From: CAZUSP01 sp964623505
Lineage (GTDB): Bacteria > Patescibacteriota > Minisyncoccia > Minisyncoccales > UBA1441
DNA length: 20,903 bases
Assembly: GCA_964623505.1 (NCBI GenBank)
Contig: CAZUSP010000009.1
Coordinates: 1 to 20,903, forward strand
Reading direction: 5' to 3'
Position numbers and translations under genes: made by a program. Below, piece after piece: positions 5,336-13,848 of this stretch. The notes beneath the pieces are model-generated. The model had not been told where the DNA came from. It did no database searches and saw only the letters and a program-made list of their open reading frames with translations. How positions within the stretch are numbered: position 1 is the first letter of the stretch; every line of letters begins with the position of its first letter.

Positions 5336-6924
5336 AATTTTTTTACCTCATCTACTATCTCGTCAGCCGTAAAAGGACGTCCGTCATACTTCCGAACTTT
5401 ATCCTTGATCAGACACCCTGTTTCCATGGCCAACAAACTACCCAGCAGACCAGTGAGGTTGTTTTCAACTAAGACCACCTTCTTGGATCTAGATATTTCT
5501 TTTTTGACCATTTCCCGCGGAAAAGGATTCAGGTATGATATTTCAAGAAATCGGTAGTTTTTCAGGGCCGGCAGGCTGTCGAGTATCGCTCCCTGGGTTG
5601 ACCCCGAACCAATGATCAGATTGGCCCCTCGCCCCCAAACCCTGGCCGGCTGCCATCGGGCAACCTCTCTTTCAACTTGATTCATCTTTTTGATCCTCTT
5701 TTCATTCATTTTCTTGATCGATTCAGCATCTTCTACCGTAAAACCAAACTGATCGTGCTCATAACTGCTGGCCCGAGCCCAGGCCTTTTGACCCGGAATT
5801 GAACGACCCAGATGACCATAGCTTGGATGATCCTTCTTGGGATTATTAATTACAAAACGATCGGGCTTGATTCGTGGATAAGAAATCCGGTCAAAAGTAT
5901 AATAACTCTGGCTTAAGTGTTTATCACTCAATAAAATGGCTGGTAACCGATATTTATAAGCCAAATAGAATGCCTCTATTGTTCTGGTCAACGCCTCCGG
6001 CGGACTGCCCGGAGCGACCAGAACCCGGGGGAATTCTCCATGCCCGGCAAAGCGGGCAAAAGCAAGATCTGATTGCCCGGTATAGGTCGGCACTCCGGTA
6101 GAAGGACCGGTTCGCTGTGAGAAGTAAATCAGCAGCGGAATTTCAGCCATTCCGGACAGGCTCAAGCCCTCGGTCATTAAGGCAAAACCGCCCCCCGAAG
6201 AGCCAATCATGGCCATCGCCCCGGCATAACTAGCCCCCAGCGCTGTATTGATCAAACCAACTTCGTCTTCCAGCTGGGCAACCAATAGCTTCCTTTTTTT
6301 GGCCCGGTTGGACAGCTCTATCAGCAACCCGGTTGCCGGCGTCATGGGATAAGAAAGATAAACATCCAGGCCCGATGATATTGCTCCGATCGCGACCGCT
6401 TCAGTTCCGGTAAGCATAAACCTATCATCCTTGCTCCCAGCTTTCAGTTTTTGTTTTAGAGAAAAACATTGATAGCCCCGATGCATCGCCTTAACGACCG
6501 GCCGATATTTTTTAATGGTTTTTTCCGTCGCTCGCTTTAAAAAATCAAAAGGCAGGCCCCATCCTTTGAACAACATCCCCAAAAGAATATTGTTAACTTC
6601 GTTAAAGCCCTGCCCCTGGCGCTTCAAACAACAAAGATCGAGGCTTTTTTGATTCAAAACCAAAGACCCTTTTTCAATAAACCTATGGCCTTGGCTTGAA
6701 CGGCTATCCAGATCTACTACGGCTGAAAATTTGTTCTGGTGTGAATTAACCGGCCGGTCAGAAAATGTAATCACGTTAAAGTTGTGGCCGCCCTTTATCA
6801 ATGAGCCATAATCCCGATAAATAAAAACATAAAAACCGGCCTCCTTCAGCGCCCGCCCCAGCAACAAAGAAGTGAAGTTTACGCCCTGGCCGGCTTGTCC
6901 ACAGATTAAAACATTTTTTTTCAT
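5332..6924 (-). CDS. korA: 2-oxoacid:ferredoxin oxidoreductase, fused gamma-alpha subunit
   Basis: A 530-residue fusion of the gamma and alpha domains of 2-oxoacid:ferredoxin oxidoreductases. The gamma domain (about 1-155) starts with the glycine-rich CGQAGQGVNF and includes the RDYGSLIKGG segment. The alpha domain begins near residue 168 (TGTEAVAIGAISSG) and has the conserved YPMTPATG, QLEDEVGLINTALGASYAGA, FSQRTGPSTG (268-277) and GHGEFPR stretches. The C-terminal part (NLIIGSGSTQGAILDSL onward, KVVLVENN near the end) is the family's transketolase C-terminal-like domain. It pairs with the beta gene that follows. The start overlaps the leuS stop as ATGA. The length is typical for the fused form found in many anaerobes and archaea, which suggests an anaerobic or fermentative host with ferredoxin metabolism. 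The substrate is unassigned. Confidence 0.9.
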   Translation of the reverse strand: MKKNVLICGQAGQGVNFTSLLLGRALKEAGFYVFIYRDYGSLIKGGHNFNVITFSDRPVNSHQNKFSAVVDLDSRSSQGHRFIEKGSLVLNQKSLDLCCLKRQGQGFNEVNNILLGMLFKGWGLPFDFLKRATEKTIKKYRPVVKAMHRGYQCFSLKQKLKAGSKDDRFMLTGTEAVAIGAISSGLDVYLSYPMTPATGLLIELSNRAKKRKLLVAQLEDEVGLINTALGASYAGAMAMIGSSGGGFALMTEGLSLSGMAEIPLLIYFSQRTGPSTGVPTYTGQSDLAFARFAGHGEFPRVLVAPGSPPEALTRTIEAFYLAYKYRLPAILLSDKHLSQSYYTFDRISYPRIKPDRFVINNPKKDHPSYGHLGRSIPGQKAWARASSYEHDQFGFTVEDAESIKKMNEKRIKKMNQVEREVARWQPARVWGRGANLIIGSGSTQGAILDSLPALKNYRFLEISYLNPFPREMVKKEISRSKKVVLVENNLTGLLGSLLAMETGCLIKDKVRKYDGRPFTADEIVDEVKKL

Positions 6925-9320
6925 TCAACGACAAAATTAATGAGCCTGTCCGGAACAAAAGCAATTTTAATAACTGATCTTCCCGACAAAAACTTATTCG
7001 TCCGGGTCGACGAACGAGCTGTCTTCTCGGCCCGATCCTGATTAATCCCGGCCGGGACGCTTATCTTGTCTCTTAGTTTCCCATTAACCTGGACTAAAAG
7101 AACGATCTGATCTGATTCAATCTGTTTGGGATCGTAATCCGGCCAATCTTGCTTGAATATTGATTGAAAGGGGTCTTGTTTTTTCCCCAGCCGCTCCTGC
7201 CATATTTCTTCGGCTAGATGAGGGGCGAAAGGAGCCACAAGCAAAGCCATCTGTTCTAAATGTTTGACCGAAACTTGTTTTTTTGATCGCAACTCGTTGA
7301 GTGCGATCATGATCTGGGCAATCGCTGTATTAAATTTGAGCTGATTAAGGTCTGCGGAAACCTTCTTGACGGTTCCAGCCATTGTCTTTTCGGCTCCATC
7401 CGAAGAATCGGTTCTTGGTTTGTCATAAAGGGCCCAAACTTTACGAACAAAACGAGCCAGGCCATTAAGGCCGTTATCCCGCCAATCACCACCTTGTCTC
7501 ATGTCTCCCAAAAACATAAGATAGAGCCGAACCACATCTGTCCCATAAAGAGCCAAATACTCATCGGGGTTGACGATATTGCCTCGGGACTTGCTTATCT
7601 TGGCCCCCTCTCGAATCAACAACCCATGGGCTCTAAACTTCTGAAAGGGTTCTTCGGTTGGGAGATAACCCATCTCGTAAAGAACCATTGAAACAAACCG
7701 GACATAAAGCAGATGTAAAACGCTGTGCTCCCGACCGCCAATATACATGTCAACCGGCAACCAGCGAGAGATTCTCGCTGTATCCAGCGGTCGGTCATTA
7801 AAATCGGTGCTGAGAAATCTCAAATAATACCAAGAAGAATCAACAAACGGATCGGAAACATCTGTTTCTCTGCGGGCCAAGCCCTGGCATTTAGGACAAC
7901 AAGTCCTTACAAAATCCGGCAGCTTGCTTAATGGACCGCGGCCCGAACCGTCCGGCCGGAAATCTTCCATCTCGGGAAGCAGAACGGGCAGATCTTTTTC
8001 GGGAACCGGCACCCAGCCGCAGTTATCGCAGTGTATCATGGGGATAGGCGGGCCCCAATAACGTTGACGGCTGATACACCAATCCCTTAAGCGATAGGCG
8101 GTTTCTTGCCGGCCAAGATGATTTTCCTCCAGCCAGTCAATCATCTTTAGCTTGGCTTGCCCTATTTCAAGTCCGTCTAGAAATGAAGAGCCAATGACCA
8201 CGCCCTCGTCCATGTAAGGAAGAGCTGATTCGTCCGGAGCCTTAACCACCGGAACAATCTCTAGCTTGTGCCGCCGGGCGAAATCCCAGTCTCTTTGGTC
8301 GTGAGCCGGAACAGCCATAATGGCTCCCGTCCCATAATCAGCCAAGATATAATTGGCTATAAAAAGAGGAATCTCCCGTCCATTGGCTGGATTAATCGCC
8401 GTTAATCCCTCAATTCGCAAACCGGTCTTCTCCCGGGCCAGGCCGTCTCGAGGGCTTTTCTCAACATATTCCCGAAGCTCCTCGTAATTATCAATCTTGT
8501 CTTTAAGTTTTTCGACTAGGGGATGCTCGGGCGACAAAACCAGGTAGGTGCAGCCAAATAAGGTCTCGGGCCGGGTGGTGAAAACCTCAATAAAATCAGA
8601 GATTGTATCCGTTTTGACGGTAAATCTGACCATCGCCCCGACGCTGCGCCCAATCCAGTTTCTTTGAGCCAGCTTCACTTCTTCGCTCCAATCGATCTGT
8701 TCCAGGTTTTCCCAAAGTCTTTCCGCATAGTCGGTGATTCGCCAAAACCATTGCTCCATTTCTTTCGGCGCGACCGGACTGTCACAGCGCTCGCACTTTT
8801 CATTGATCACTTGTTCATCGGCTAGAACCGTTTGACAAGAAGGACACCAATTCACTTTTGATTTGCGCCGATAAGCCAATCCTTTCTCATACATCTTCAA
8901 GAACAGCCACTGAGTCCAGCGATAATAATCCGGCTTGTAGGTCTCTAACGTTCGGCTCCAGTCATAAGCATTGCCGATCTGATGAAGTTGTTGATAAAAT
9001 CTTTTTTCTGTCCGGGCGCTAACATCCCGGATGTGCTCATTTATCTTCAAAGCATAGTTCTCACTATGGATGCCAAAACCATCCAAGCCGATGGGCTCAA
9101 AAACATCGTAGCCCTTGAGCTGCATATATCGTCCGTAGGCGTCACTATGAACAAAGGCATACATATTTCCCATGTGCAGACCTTCGGCCGAAGGATAAGG
9201 AAACATCATTAGGTTATAGAAAGGCCTTTCGGCCTGATCAAGATCAGGTTGATAAACTTTTTTTTCCGCCCACACTCTCTGCCACTTTTCTTCTGCTTTA
9301 TTGGGTTGATACTCTTCCAT
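6921..9320 (-). CDS. leuS: leucyl-tRNA synthetase
   Basis: A complete 799-residue class I synthetase that charges tRNA(Leu). The ATP signature HMGN is at residues 49-52 in a typical YPSAEGLHMGN context, and the second signature is KISKS (574-578), a permitted variant of KMSKS. The editing domain is intact: TTRPETLFG at 248-256 and the AHDQRDWDF segment with the conserved Asp at 344, which removes mischarged amino acids. Zinc-type cysteine pairs are at 159/162 with 176/179 and at 431/434 with 475/478. The anticodon-binding region and the short C-terminal domain (VQVNGKLRDKI) are present. The gene overlaps the end of tatD by 23 bases and its TGA overlaps the next ATG. No missing key residue was noticed. 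Confidence 0.97.
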   Translation of the reverse strand: MEEYQPNKAEEKWQRVWAEKKVYQPDLDQAERPFYNLMMFPYPSAEGLHMGNMYAFVHSDAYGRYMQLKGYDVFEPIGLDGFGIHSENYALKINEHIRDVSARTEKRFYQQLHQIGNAYDWSRTLETYKPDYYRWTQWLFLKMYEKGLAYRRKSKVNWCPSCQTVLADEQVINEKCERCDSPVAPKEMEQWFWRITDYAERLWENLEQIDWSEEVKLAQRNWIGRSVGAMVRFTVKTDTISDFIEVFTTRPETLFGCTYLVLSPEHPLVEKLKDKIDNYEELREYVEKSPRDGLAREKTGLRIEGLTAINPANGREIPLFIANYILADYGTGAIMAVPAHDQRDWDFARRHKLEIVPVVKAPDESALPYMDEGVVIGSSFLDGLEIGQAKLKMIDWLEENHLGRQETAYRLRDWCISRQRYWGPPIPMIHCDNCGWVPVPEKDLPVLLPEMEDFRPDGSGRGPLSKLPDFVRTCCPKCQGLARRETDVSDPFVDSSWYYLRFLSTDFNDRPLDTARISRWLPVDMYIGGREHSVLHLLYVRFVSMVLYEMGYLPTEEPFQKFRAHGLLIREGAKISKSRGNIVNPDEYLALYGTDVVRLYLMFLGDMRQGGDWRDNGLNGLARFVRKVWALYDKPRTDSSDGAEKTMAGTVKKVSADLNQLKFNTAIAQIMIALNELRSKKQVSVKHLEQMALLVAPFAPHLAEEIWQERLGKKQDPFQSIFKQDWPDYDPKQIESDQIVLLVQVNGKLRDKISVPAGINQDRAEKTARSSTRTNKFLSGRSVIKIAFVPDRLINFVVE

Positions 9321-10068
9321 GTTCGTTCAGTTTGAATAATCTGACGGCATTGTCAACGGTGACCGAAACAACTTCCTGGACCGATGTCTTTTTAATGAAA
9401 GCGATTCTCTCTAAAATCGGAACCAGGCCCAGATGGGGAGCATTCCTCTTGATCTCTTTAGACAAAGAAAGGTAAGGAGAATCTGTCTCCATTAAAATTC
9501 GATCCAGAGGAGTGCTCATAATGATCTCATCTAAATTCATTTTAAAGATCAGCCCGCCAAATCCTAGAAAATACCCTAATTCCAGCAACTCCCGGGCATC
9601 GTCTAAACTCCCAGAAAAGGCGTGCACTAATCCGAATGCTCCATTCATTTCTCGTCGAAGCAATGAGATAAGCTCCCGGTAGGCCCCTCGGCAGTGGATG
9701 ACCAGCGGCTTGCCCGTTTTCTCAGACAATTGGCCATGCTGAATCATCAAATCTATTTGAGCCGAGAGATCGTTTTCCGAACGATCCGAGTGATGAAAAT
9801 CTAGACCCGTCTCGCCAATAGCCACCACCTTTTCATTCCCGACCAGACGATCAATGCCCTCAAATGATCTGACTTGGTTATTAGGGTGCACTCCCGCTGT
9901 TGCGTAGAATCCTTTATTTGTTTCGGCTATTTCAATGGCTTGAATTGAGGACTCTCGGTCAATGCCAACATTAATAACTTCAATGCCCAGATTCTGACAG
10001 CCCGATATGACCTCGGGAAGATCTTGACGGAAGTCTTTTAAATTTAAATGAGCATGCGTATCAATCAT
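9298..10068 (-). CDS. tatD: TatD family metal-dependent deoxyribonuclease
   Basis: A 256-residue amidohydrolase-fold hydrolase of the TatD/YcfH family. All expected metal ligands are visible: His 5 and His 7 in MIDTHAHLN, Glu 86 in IGETGLDFH, His 125 in VIHCRGA, His 149 in VHAFSG, and Asp 196 in METDSPYL. Members act as 3'-5' DNA exonucleases or repair enzymes; the often-cited link to Tat protein export is historical. The pairing just after metG is common in bacteria. The ATG overlaps the metG TGA, and the 3' end overlaps leuS by 23 bases. Confidence 0.95.
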   Translation of the reverse strand: MIDTHAHLNLKDFRQDLPEVISGCQNLGIEVINVGIDRESSIQAIEIAETNKGFYATAGVHPNNQVRSFEGIDRLVGNEKVVAIGETGLDFHHSDRSENDLSAQIDLMIQHGQLSEKTGKPLVIHCRGAYRELISLLRREMNGAFGLVHAFSGSLDDARELLELGYFLGFGGLIFKMNLDEIIMSTPLDRILMETDSPYLSLSKEIKRNAPHLGLVPILERIAFIKKTSVQEVVSVTVDNAVRLFKLNEHGRVSTQ

Positions 10069-11507
10069 TTCAACCTAGGGAAAAGCCCTTCTGTCTTTTT
10101 ATCAGATTCAATCTGTTCTCTTATCTTCCGACTTGTCTGGGGCAGAAACGGCCCCAGCAGATCCGAGATCTTTCTGACCACGAACAAAAGATCGGCCACA
10201 ACAACCGACGCACCATCCTCGCCCTTCCAGGGCTCTTCTTGCTCAATATATTGATCGCAAAAAGCAATCAAGCTCCAAACAGCCATTAAGGCCTCGCGAA
10301 AATCATAATTGGCCATGGCCTGATGATATTCAGCCTCAACCTCTTCAACCGCCTGGCCCGTCTCCAGTCCGGTCAACTCCGGCCCAGCTTTTATCTCTTG
10401 AGCCAATTTAACCACTCGTGAGACCAGATTACCCAAGCCGCTGGCCAGATCAGCGTTGTAACGTTCTCTGAATTTAGCCAAACTGAAGTCCCCGTCTTTG
10501 GTCGGGGGAATTTCCCTTAAAAGAAAATAGCGAACGGCATCGGTCCCATAATCCTTAACCAATTTAAATGGATCAACCCCCGTTCCCCTGCTTTTTGACA
10601 TCTTCTGTCCTTCAACTGTTAAAAAGCCGTGAGTGAAGACAACTCGAGGCAAAGGAAGTCCGGCGGCCATTAAAAAGGCCGGCCAATAAACGGCATGAAA
10701 TTTGAGAATGTCTTTGCCAATGCAGTGAACTTTGAGCGGATTATCAACCCACCATTCTTTGAACTTCTTTCCGTCCTGCCCATAATCAAGAACGCTAATG
10801 TAGTTGATCAAAGCATCAAACCAGCACCAGATCTTCTGGTCTTTGTCCTTGGGCACATCAATGCCCCAACCTTGCAGTCTTTCAGCCGAACGAGAAAGAC
10901 AGATGTCTTCTAGACCCTGATCAATAAAGCTAAGCACTTCATTCTTACGAGATTCAGGAATAATTCTAAGCTCATCACTTTCAACTGCTTTTCTTAGCTG
11001 TTTCTGGTAGCGAGACAATTTGAAAAAGTAGTTGTCTTCCTCAACTTGGTCCAACGGCCGCCCGTGAATTGGACAACAACCGTCCGGAGCATCTTCTTGT
11101 TTGAAATAGGTCTCGCAGTTGCCGCAAAGCAAACCTCGATACTTTTTGCGATAAATGTCTTTCTTTATCTTTTGCCACAGCTTGTGAACCGCCTTTTTGT
11201 GCCTCTCCTCGGTTGTACGGATAAAATCATCAAAAGAAAGATCCAGCGCTTGTTTCAACCCATAGAAATGCTCAGCTTTTTCTTTGACAAACTGCTTGGT
11301 TGGAATACTTTTTTCTTTAGCCGCCCTCATGGTGCCCAGGCTGTTCTCGTCGGTCCCGGTTAAAAAGAACACCGGCCATTCTTTGCCCCGGTAATAACGA
11401 GCCAAAGCGTCAGCCTGGATCTTTTCCAGGGCATGACCAAGATGAGCCTCCGCATTGGCATAATCAATGGCCGTTGAAATGTAAATCTTGGGTGTCGTCT
11501 GCTTCAT
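10065..11507 (-). CDS. metG: methionyl-tRNA synthetase (short form)
   Basis: A 480-residue class I synthetase that charges tRNA(Met), including the initiator. The HIGH signature is HLGH (22-25), and KMSKS is perfect (302-306) in the usual TVEGQKMSKSRG context. One zinc knuckle is present in the connective peptide: Cys 128, Cys 131, Cys 144 or 145, and His 148. The protein ends after the helical anticodon-binding domain and lacks the C-terminal EMAP/Trbp111-like tRNA-binding domain of longer MetRS, as is usual for compact genomes. The first signature region, IDYANAEAHLGHALEKI, departs from the usual IYYVNxxPHIGHAY. The ATG lies three bases after the permease stop, and the stop overlaps tatD. 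Confidence 0.96.
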   Translation of the reverse strand: MKQTTPKIYISTAIDYANAEAHLGHALEKIQADALARYYRGKEWPVFFLTGTDENSLGTMRAAKEKSIPTKQFVKEKAEHFYGLKQALDLSFDDFIRTTEERHKKAVHKLWQKIKKDIYRKKYRGLLCGNCETYFKQEDAPDGCCPIHGRPLDQVEEDNYFFKLSRYQKQLRKAVESDELRIIPESRKNEVLSFIDQGLEDICLSRSAERLQGWGIDVPKDKDQKIWCWFDALINYISVLDYGQDGKKFKEWWVDNPLKVHCIGKDILKFHAVYWPAFLMAAGLPLPRVVFTHGFLTVEGQKMSKSRGTGVDPFKLVKDYGTDAVRYFLLREIPPTKDGDFSLAKFRERYNADLASGLGNLVSRVVKLAQEIKAGPELTGLETGQAVEEVEAEYHQAMANYDFREALMAVWSLIAFCDQYIEQEEPWKGEDGASVVVADLLFVVRKISDLLGPFLPQTSRKIREQIESDKKTEGLFPRLK

Positions 11508-11510
11508 GGT

Positions 11511-12551
11511 TTACTCTAAAGTCAAAGCCGGTTTTAATTCTCCATTCCCATATTCTCCTCCTTTTAAATCAATCACAAACTGATAGATAATCCCAGTCAT
11601 GGGAATGGCCAAGAAGGCGCCGACCAGGCCAAAAAGGGTGCCACCGATAGCCAAAGAAAGCAGTATCAGGTAAGGCGGCAGACCGATCATCTTTCGAGTC
11701 AGCAGTGGACTCAAGACATAAGATTCGACGGTCTGCAGAATATAGAGAATTATTAAGACCATTAAGGCCGTCGCCCAGCCCAGCTGCAGGCCGATTACCA
11801 CCGCCGCCAGCAAAGATGCCAACAACGAACCAACGTAGGGAATGAAATTGGCCACGCCGGCAATCAAAGCCAAGACGAAGGCCGCATTGACCCCGAACAG
11901 TTGAAAGGTTAAAAAGTACGAAGCCAGAATGAACAAAGCGCAAATTATTCTTGAGCCAAACCAGTAAGTAACCTGCTTGCGACTCCTGGTCCAGGCTTTG
12001 ATTACCTTGCTTTGATGCTTAGCCGGAGTTAAAAAGACAATCGTTGACTCGACGCCTTTCTTCTCTAAAGAGATGAAAAGAGCCATTAATATAACAAAGA
12101 ACGTTGAAGCCAGTCCGCCCATAATCAAGCTCAGGGTTTGAACAACTGTTCTTGGAGTTTGAGGCCATAGGTTTTCCTGAGCCCACTGGCTCAAGGTGCT
12201 AATGTCAAGCCCGAGGAGAGATAAGAATGAAGTTATCTTGGCTAGATAGTCGGGGAAATTAACCGTTAAGTTTCTGATCTCAATAAAAATCAAGGGAGCG
12301 CTCAAATAGATCATAAATCCGACTGAGCCAAAAACAAAAACATAGGTGATAACAGTCGAAATCCAGTAAGGAAAGCCCATCCGATGGAAAAACACAATGG
12401 CTGATTTTAGAATAATAGCCAAGACAAAAGCAAACAAAAAGCTGATCAGGGTGTCTCTTAAAAAGAAAAGCAGAAAAACGGTTGCCACTGCAAAAACGAC
12501 CCGGGTAATGGTCTTCCAAGAAAGATCTAATGTGTAAATCGTGTTTTCCAT
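11511..12551 (-). CDS. AI-2E family permease (YdiK/PerM-like)
   Basis: A 346-residue polytopic membrane protein. Hydrophobic segments at about residues 16-31, 33-50, 62-84, 140-161, 200-218, 222-252, 258-276 and 293-327 match the roughly eight-helix layout of AI-2E (UPF0118, PF01594) transporters. Family hallmarks are GVANFIPYVGS (232-242) and VESYVLSPLL in the second half. Experimentally studied members export autoinducer-2 or act as Na+/H+ antiporters, but most are uncharacterised, so the substrate here is unknown. It lies between an M16 peptidase gene (25-base gap) and metG (3-base gap) and is probably co-transcribed with both. Confidence 0.9.
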   Translation of the reverse strand: MENTIYTLDLSWKTITRVVFAVATVFLLFFLRDTLISFLFAFVLAIILKSAIVFFHRMGFPYWISTVITYVFVFGSVGFMIYLSAPLIFIEIRNLTVNFPDYLAKITSFLSLLGLDISTLSQWAQENLWPQTPRTVVQTLSLIMGGLASTFFVILMALFISLEKKGVESTIVFLTPAKHQSKVIKAWTRSRKQVTYWFGSRIICALFILASYFLTFQLFGVNAAFVLALIAGVANFIPYVGSLLASLLAAVVIGLQLGWATALMVLIILYILQTVESYVLSPLLTRKMIGLPPYLILLSLAIGGTLFGLVGAFLAIPMTGIIYQFVIDLKGGEYGNGELKPALTLE

Positions 12552-12576
12552 GGATATGTTTAATTATTTCCCGGTT

Positions 12577-13848
12577 TCAATCTATTTTCAATACCTGGCG
12601 GAACTGCCCGGCCCGGCATGGGCCGATCAAGGCCAGATTAAGATTGTCGTTGCAAAAAATATCATTGGCTAGTTTTTTAAGATCATGAGCTGTCACCCGA
12701 TCAATCCTTCGGCAAACCTCGGCCGGAGAAACGGGTTTTAATCCCAAGATCTCAAAGTGGGCATAATAATCGGCCAAACTTTCAGATCTCTCGAGAGAAA
12801 GCCAGAGCACCCCCTTGAGATGTTCCTTGGCCTTTTTTAGTTCTTCCCTGGGAACAAGCTCTTTTTTTACTCGGCCGTACTCGTCTAAAATTATTTTAAT
12901 GGCCTGATCAACTCGACGATTATCAACCCCTGCCTGGGTTACCAAGAACCCTGCCTCCTTGAGGTTTTCTGAATAAGTTCGAATGTAGTAAGCCAGAGCG
13001 TTTTGCTCTCTGATCAAAGAAAAGAGCCGGGAACTCATGTTGCCGCCCAAGATCGTGGCCAAGATAGTTTGGGCAAATCTATCCGGATGGCGAAGCGAGC
13101 CGCCCCTAACTCCTAAACAAAAATGTGTTTGATCGGTCTTCTTGAATTGAATCATCAAGCCGGGTTTATCCTGATTTTCTCGAAGCGAAGGGGGATTTTT
13201 TTTATGGCCTGATCCGATTCGGGCAAAGGCTTGATTTATTTTTTTGGTCAGCTGGCTTGACGGCCTGACCTTTCCGGCCAAAACCACAACGGTATTCTTG
13301 GAACGATAGTATTCTTTCCGATGCTTGATCAGTTGATGGCGGTTCATTCGCTTCAAAGAAGAGCGCGTGCCGATGATGTTTTGACCCAGGGGGTGGCCGC
13401 CATAAAGAAGCTGGTACCAAAGCTCATCAACATACTGCATCGGCAGATCAAGATACATGTTCAACTCTTCCAAGATCACCTTTTTCTCTCGCTGAACGTC
13501 CGGCTGCTTCAGGATGGCATTGAGATAGATGTCGCTTAACCAGTCCAGAGCAATGTCAAAATGGCGGGCGTTCACTTTAGCAAAGTAACCGGTATATTCC
13601 CTTCCGGTAAAGGCATTCATCACTCCGCCCAGCGAATCAATAGTTTCAGCCACCGCCAAAGGCGTTGGCCTTTTCTCGGTCCCTTTGAATATAAGATGTT
13701 CCAGAAAATGTGAAACTCCGGCTGCTTCTTTGCTCTCATCGCCCGAACCAGCTCCGACAAAAACGGACAGCACCGCCGCCTGGGTACCTCTCTGGGGAAC
13801 AGTGATTAACCTTAAACCATTTTTAAGCTTTTGACGATGAACTTTCAT
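12577..13848 (-). CDS. M16 family zinc peptidase (processing-peptidase-like)
   Basis: A 423-residue single-unit M16B peptidase. The inverted zinc motif HxxEH is HFLEH (His 47, Glu 50, His 51), and the third ligand is Glu 128 in VILEELNMY, at the expected 76-residue distance. The flanking GAGSGDE, NAFTGREYTGY and NIIGTRSSL blocks are family-typical, and the C-terminal half-domain contains YYIRTYSENLKEAGF. Such proteins degrade or process short peptides, often as homodimers. No signal peptide is seen, so it should be cytoplasmic. The start lies 26 bases inside glyS, in another frame, with GAAGG about five bases upstream as a plausible ribosome binding site. Confidence 0.95.
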   Translation of the reverse strand: MKVHRQKLKNGLRLITVPQRGTQAAVLSVFVGAGSGDESKEAAGVSHFLEHLIFKGTEKRPTPLAVAETIDSLGGVMNAFTGREYTGYFAKVNARHFDIALDWLSDIYLNAILKQPDVQREKKVILEELNMYLDLPMQYVDELWYQLLYGGHPLGQNIIGTRSSLKRMNRHQLIKHRKEYYRSKNTVVVLAGKVRPSSQLTKKINQAFARIGSGHKKNPPSLRENQDKPGLMIQFKKTDQTHFCLGVRGGSLRHPDRFAQTILATILGGNMSSRLFSLIREQNALAYYIRTYSENLKEAGFLVTQAGVDNRRVDQAIKIILDEYGRVKKELVPREELKKAKEHLKGVLWLSLERSESLADYYAHFEILGLKPVSPAEVCRRIDRVTAHDLKKLANDIFCNDNLNLALIGPCRAGQFRQVLKID

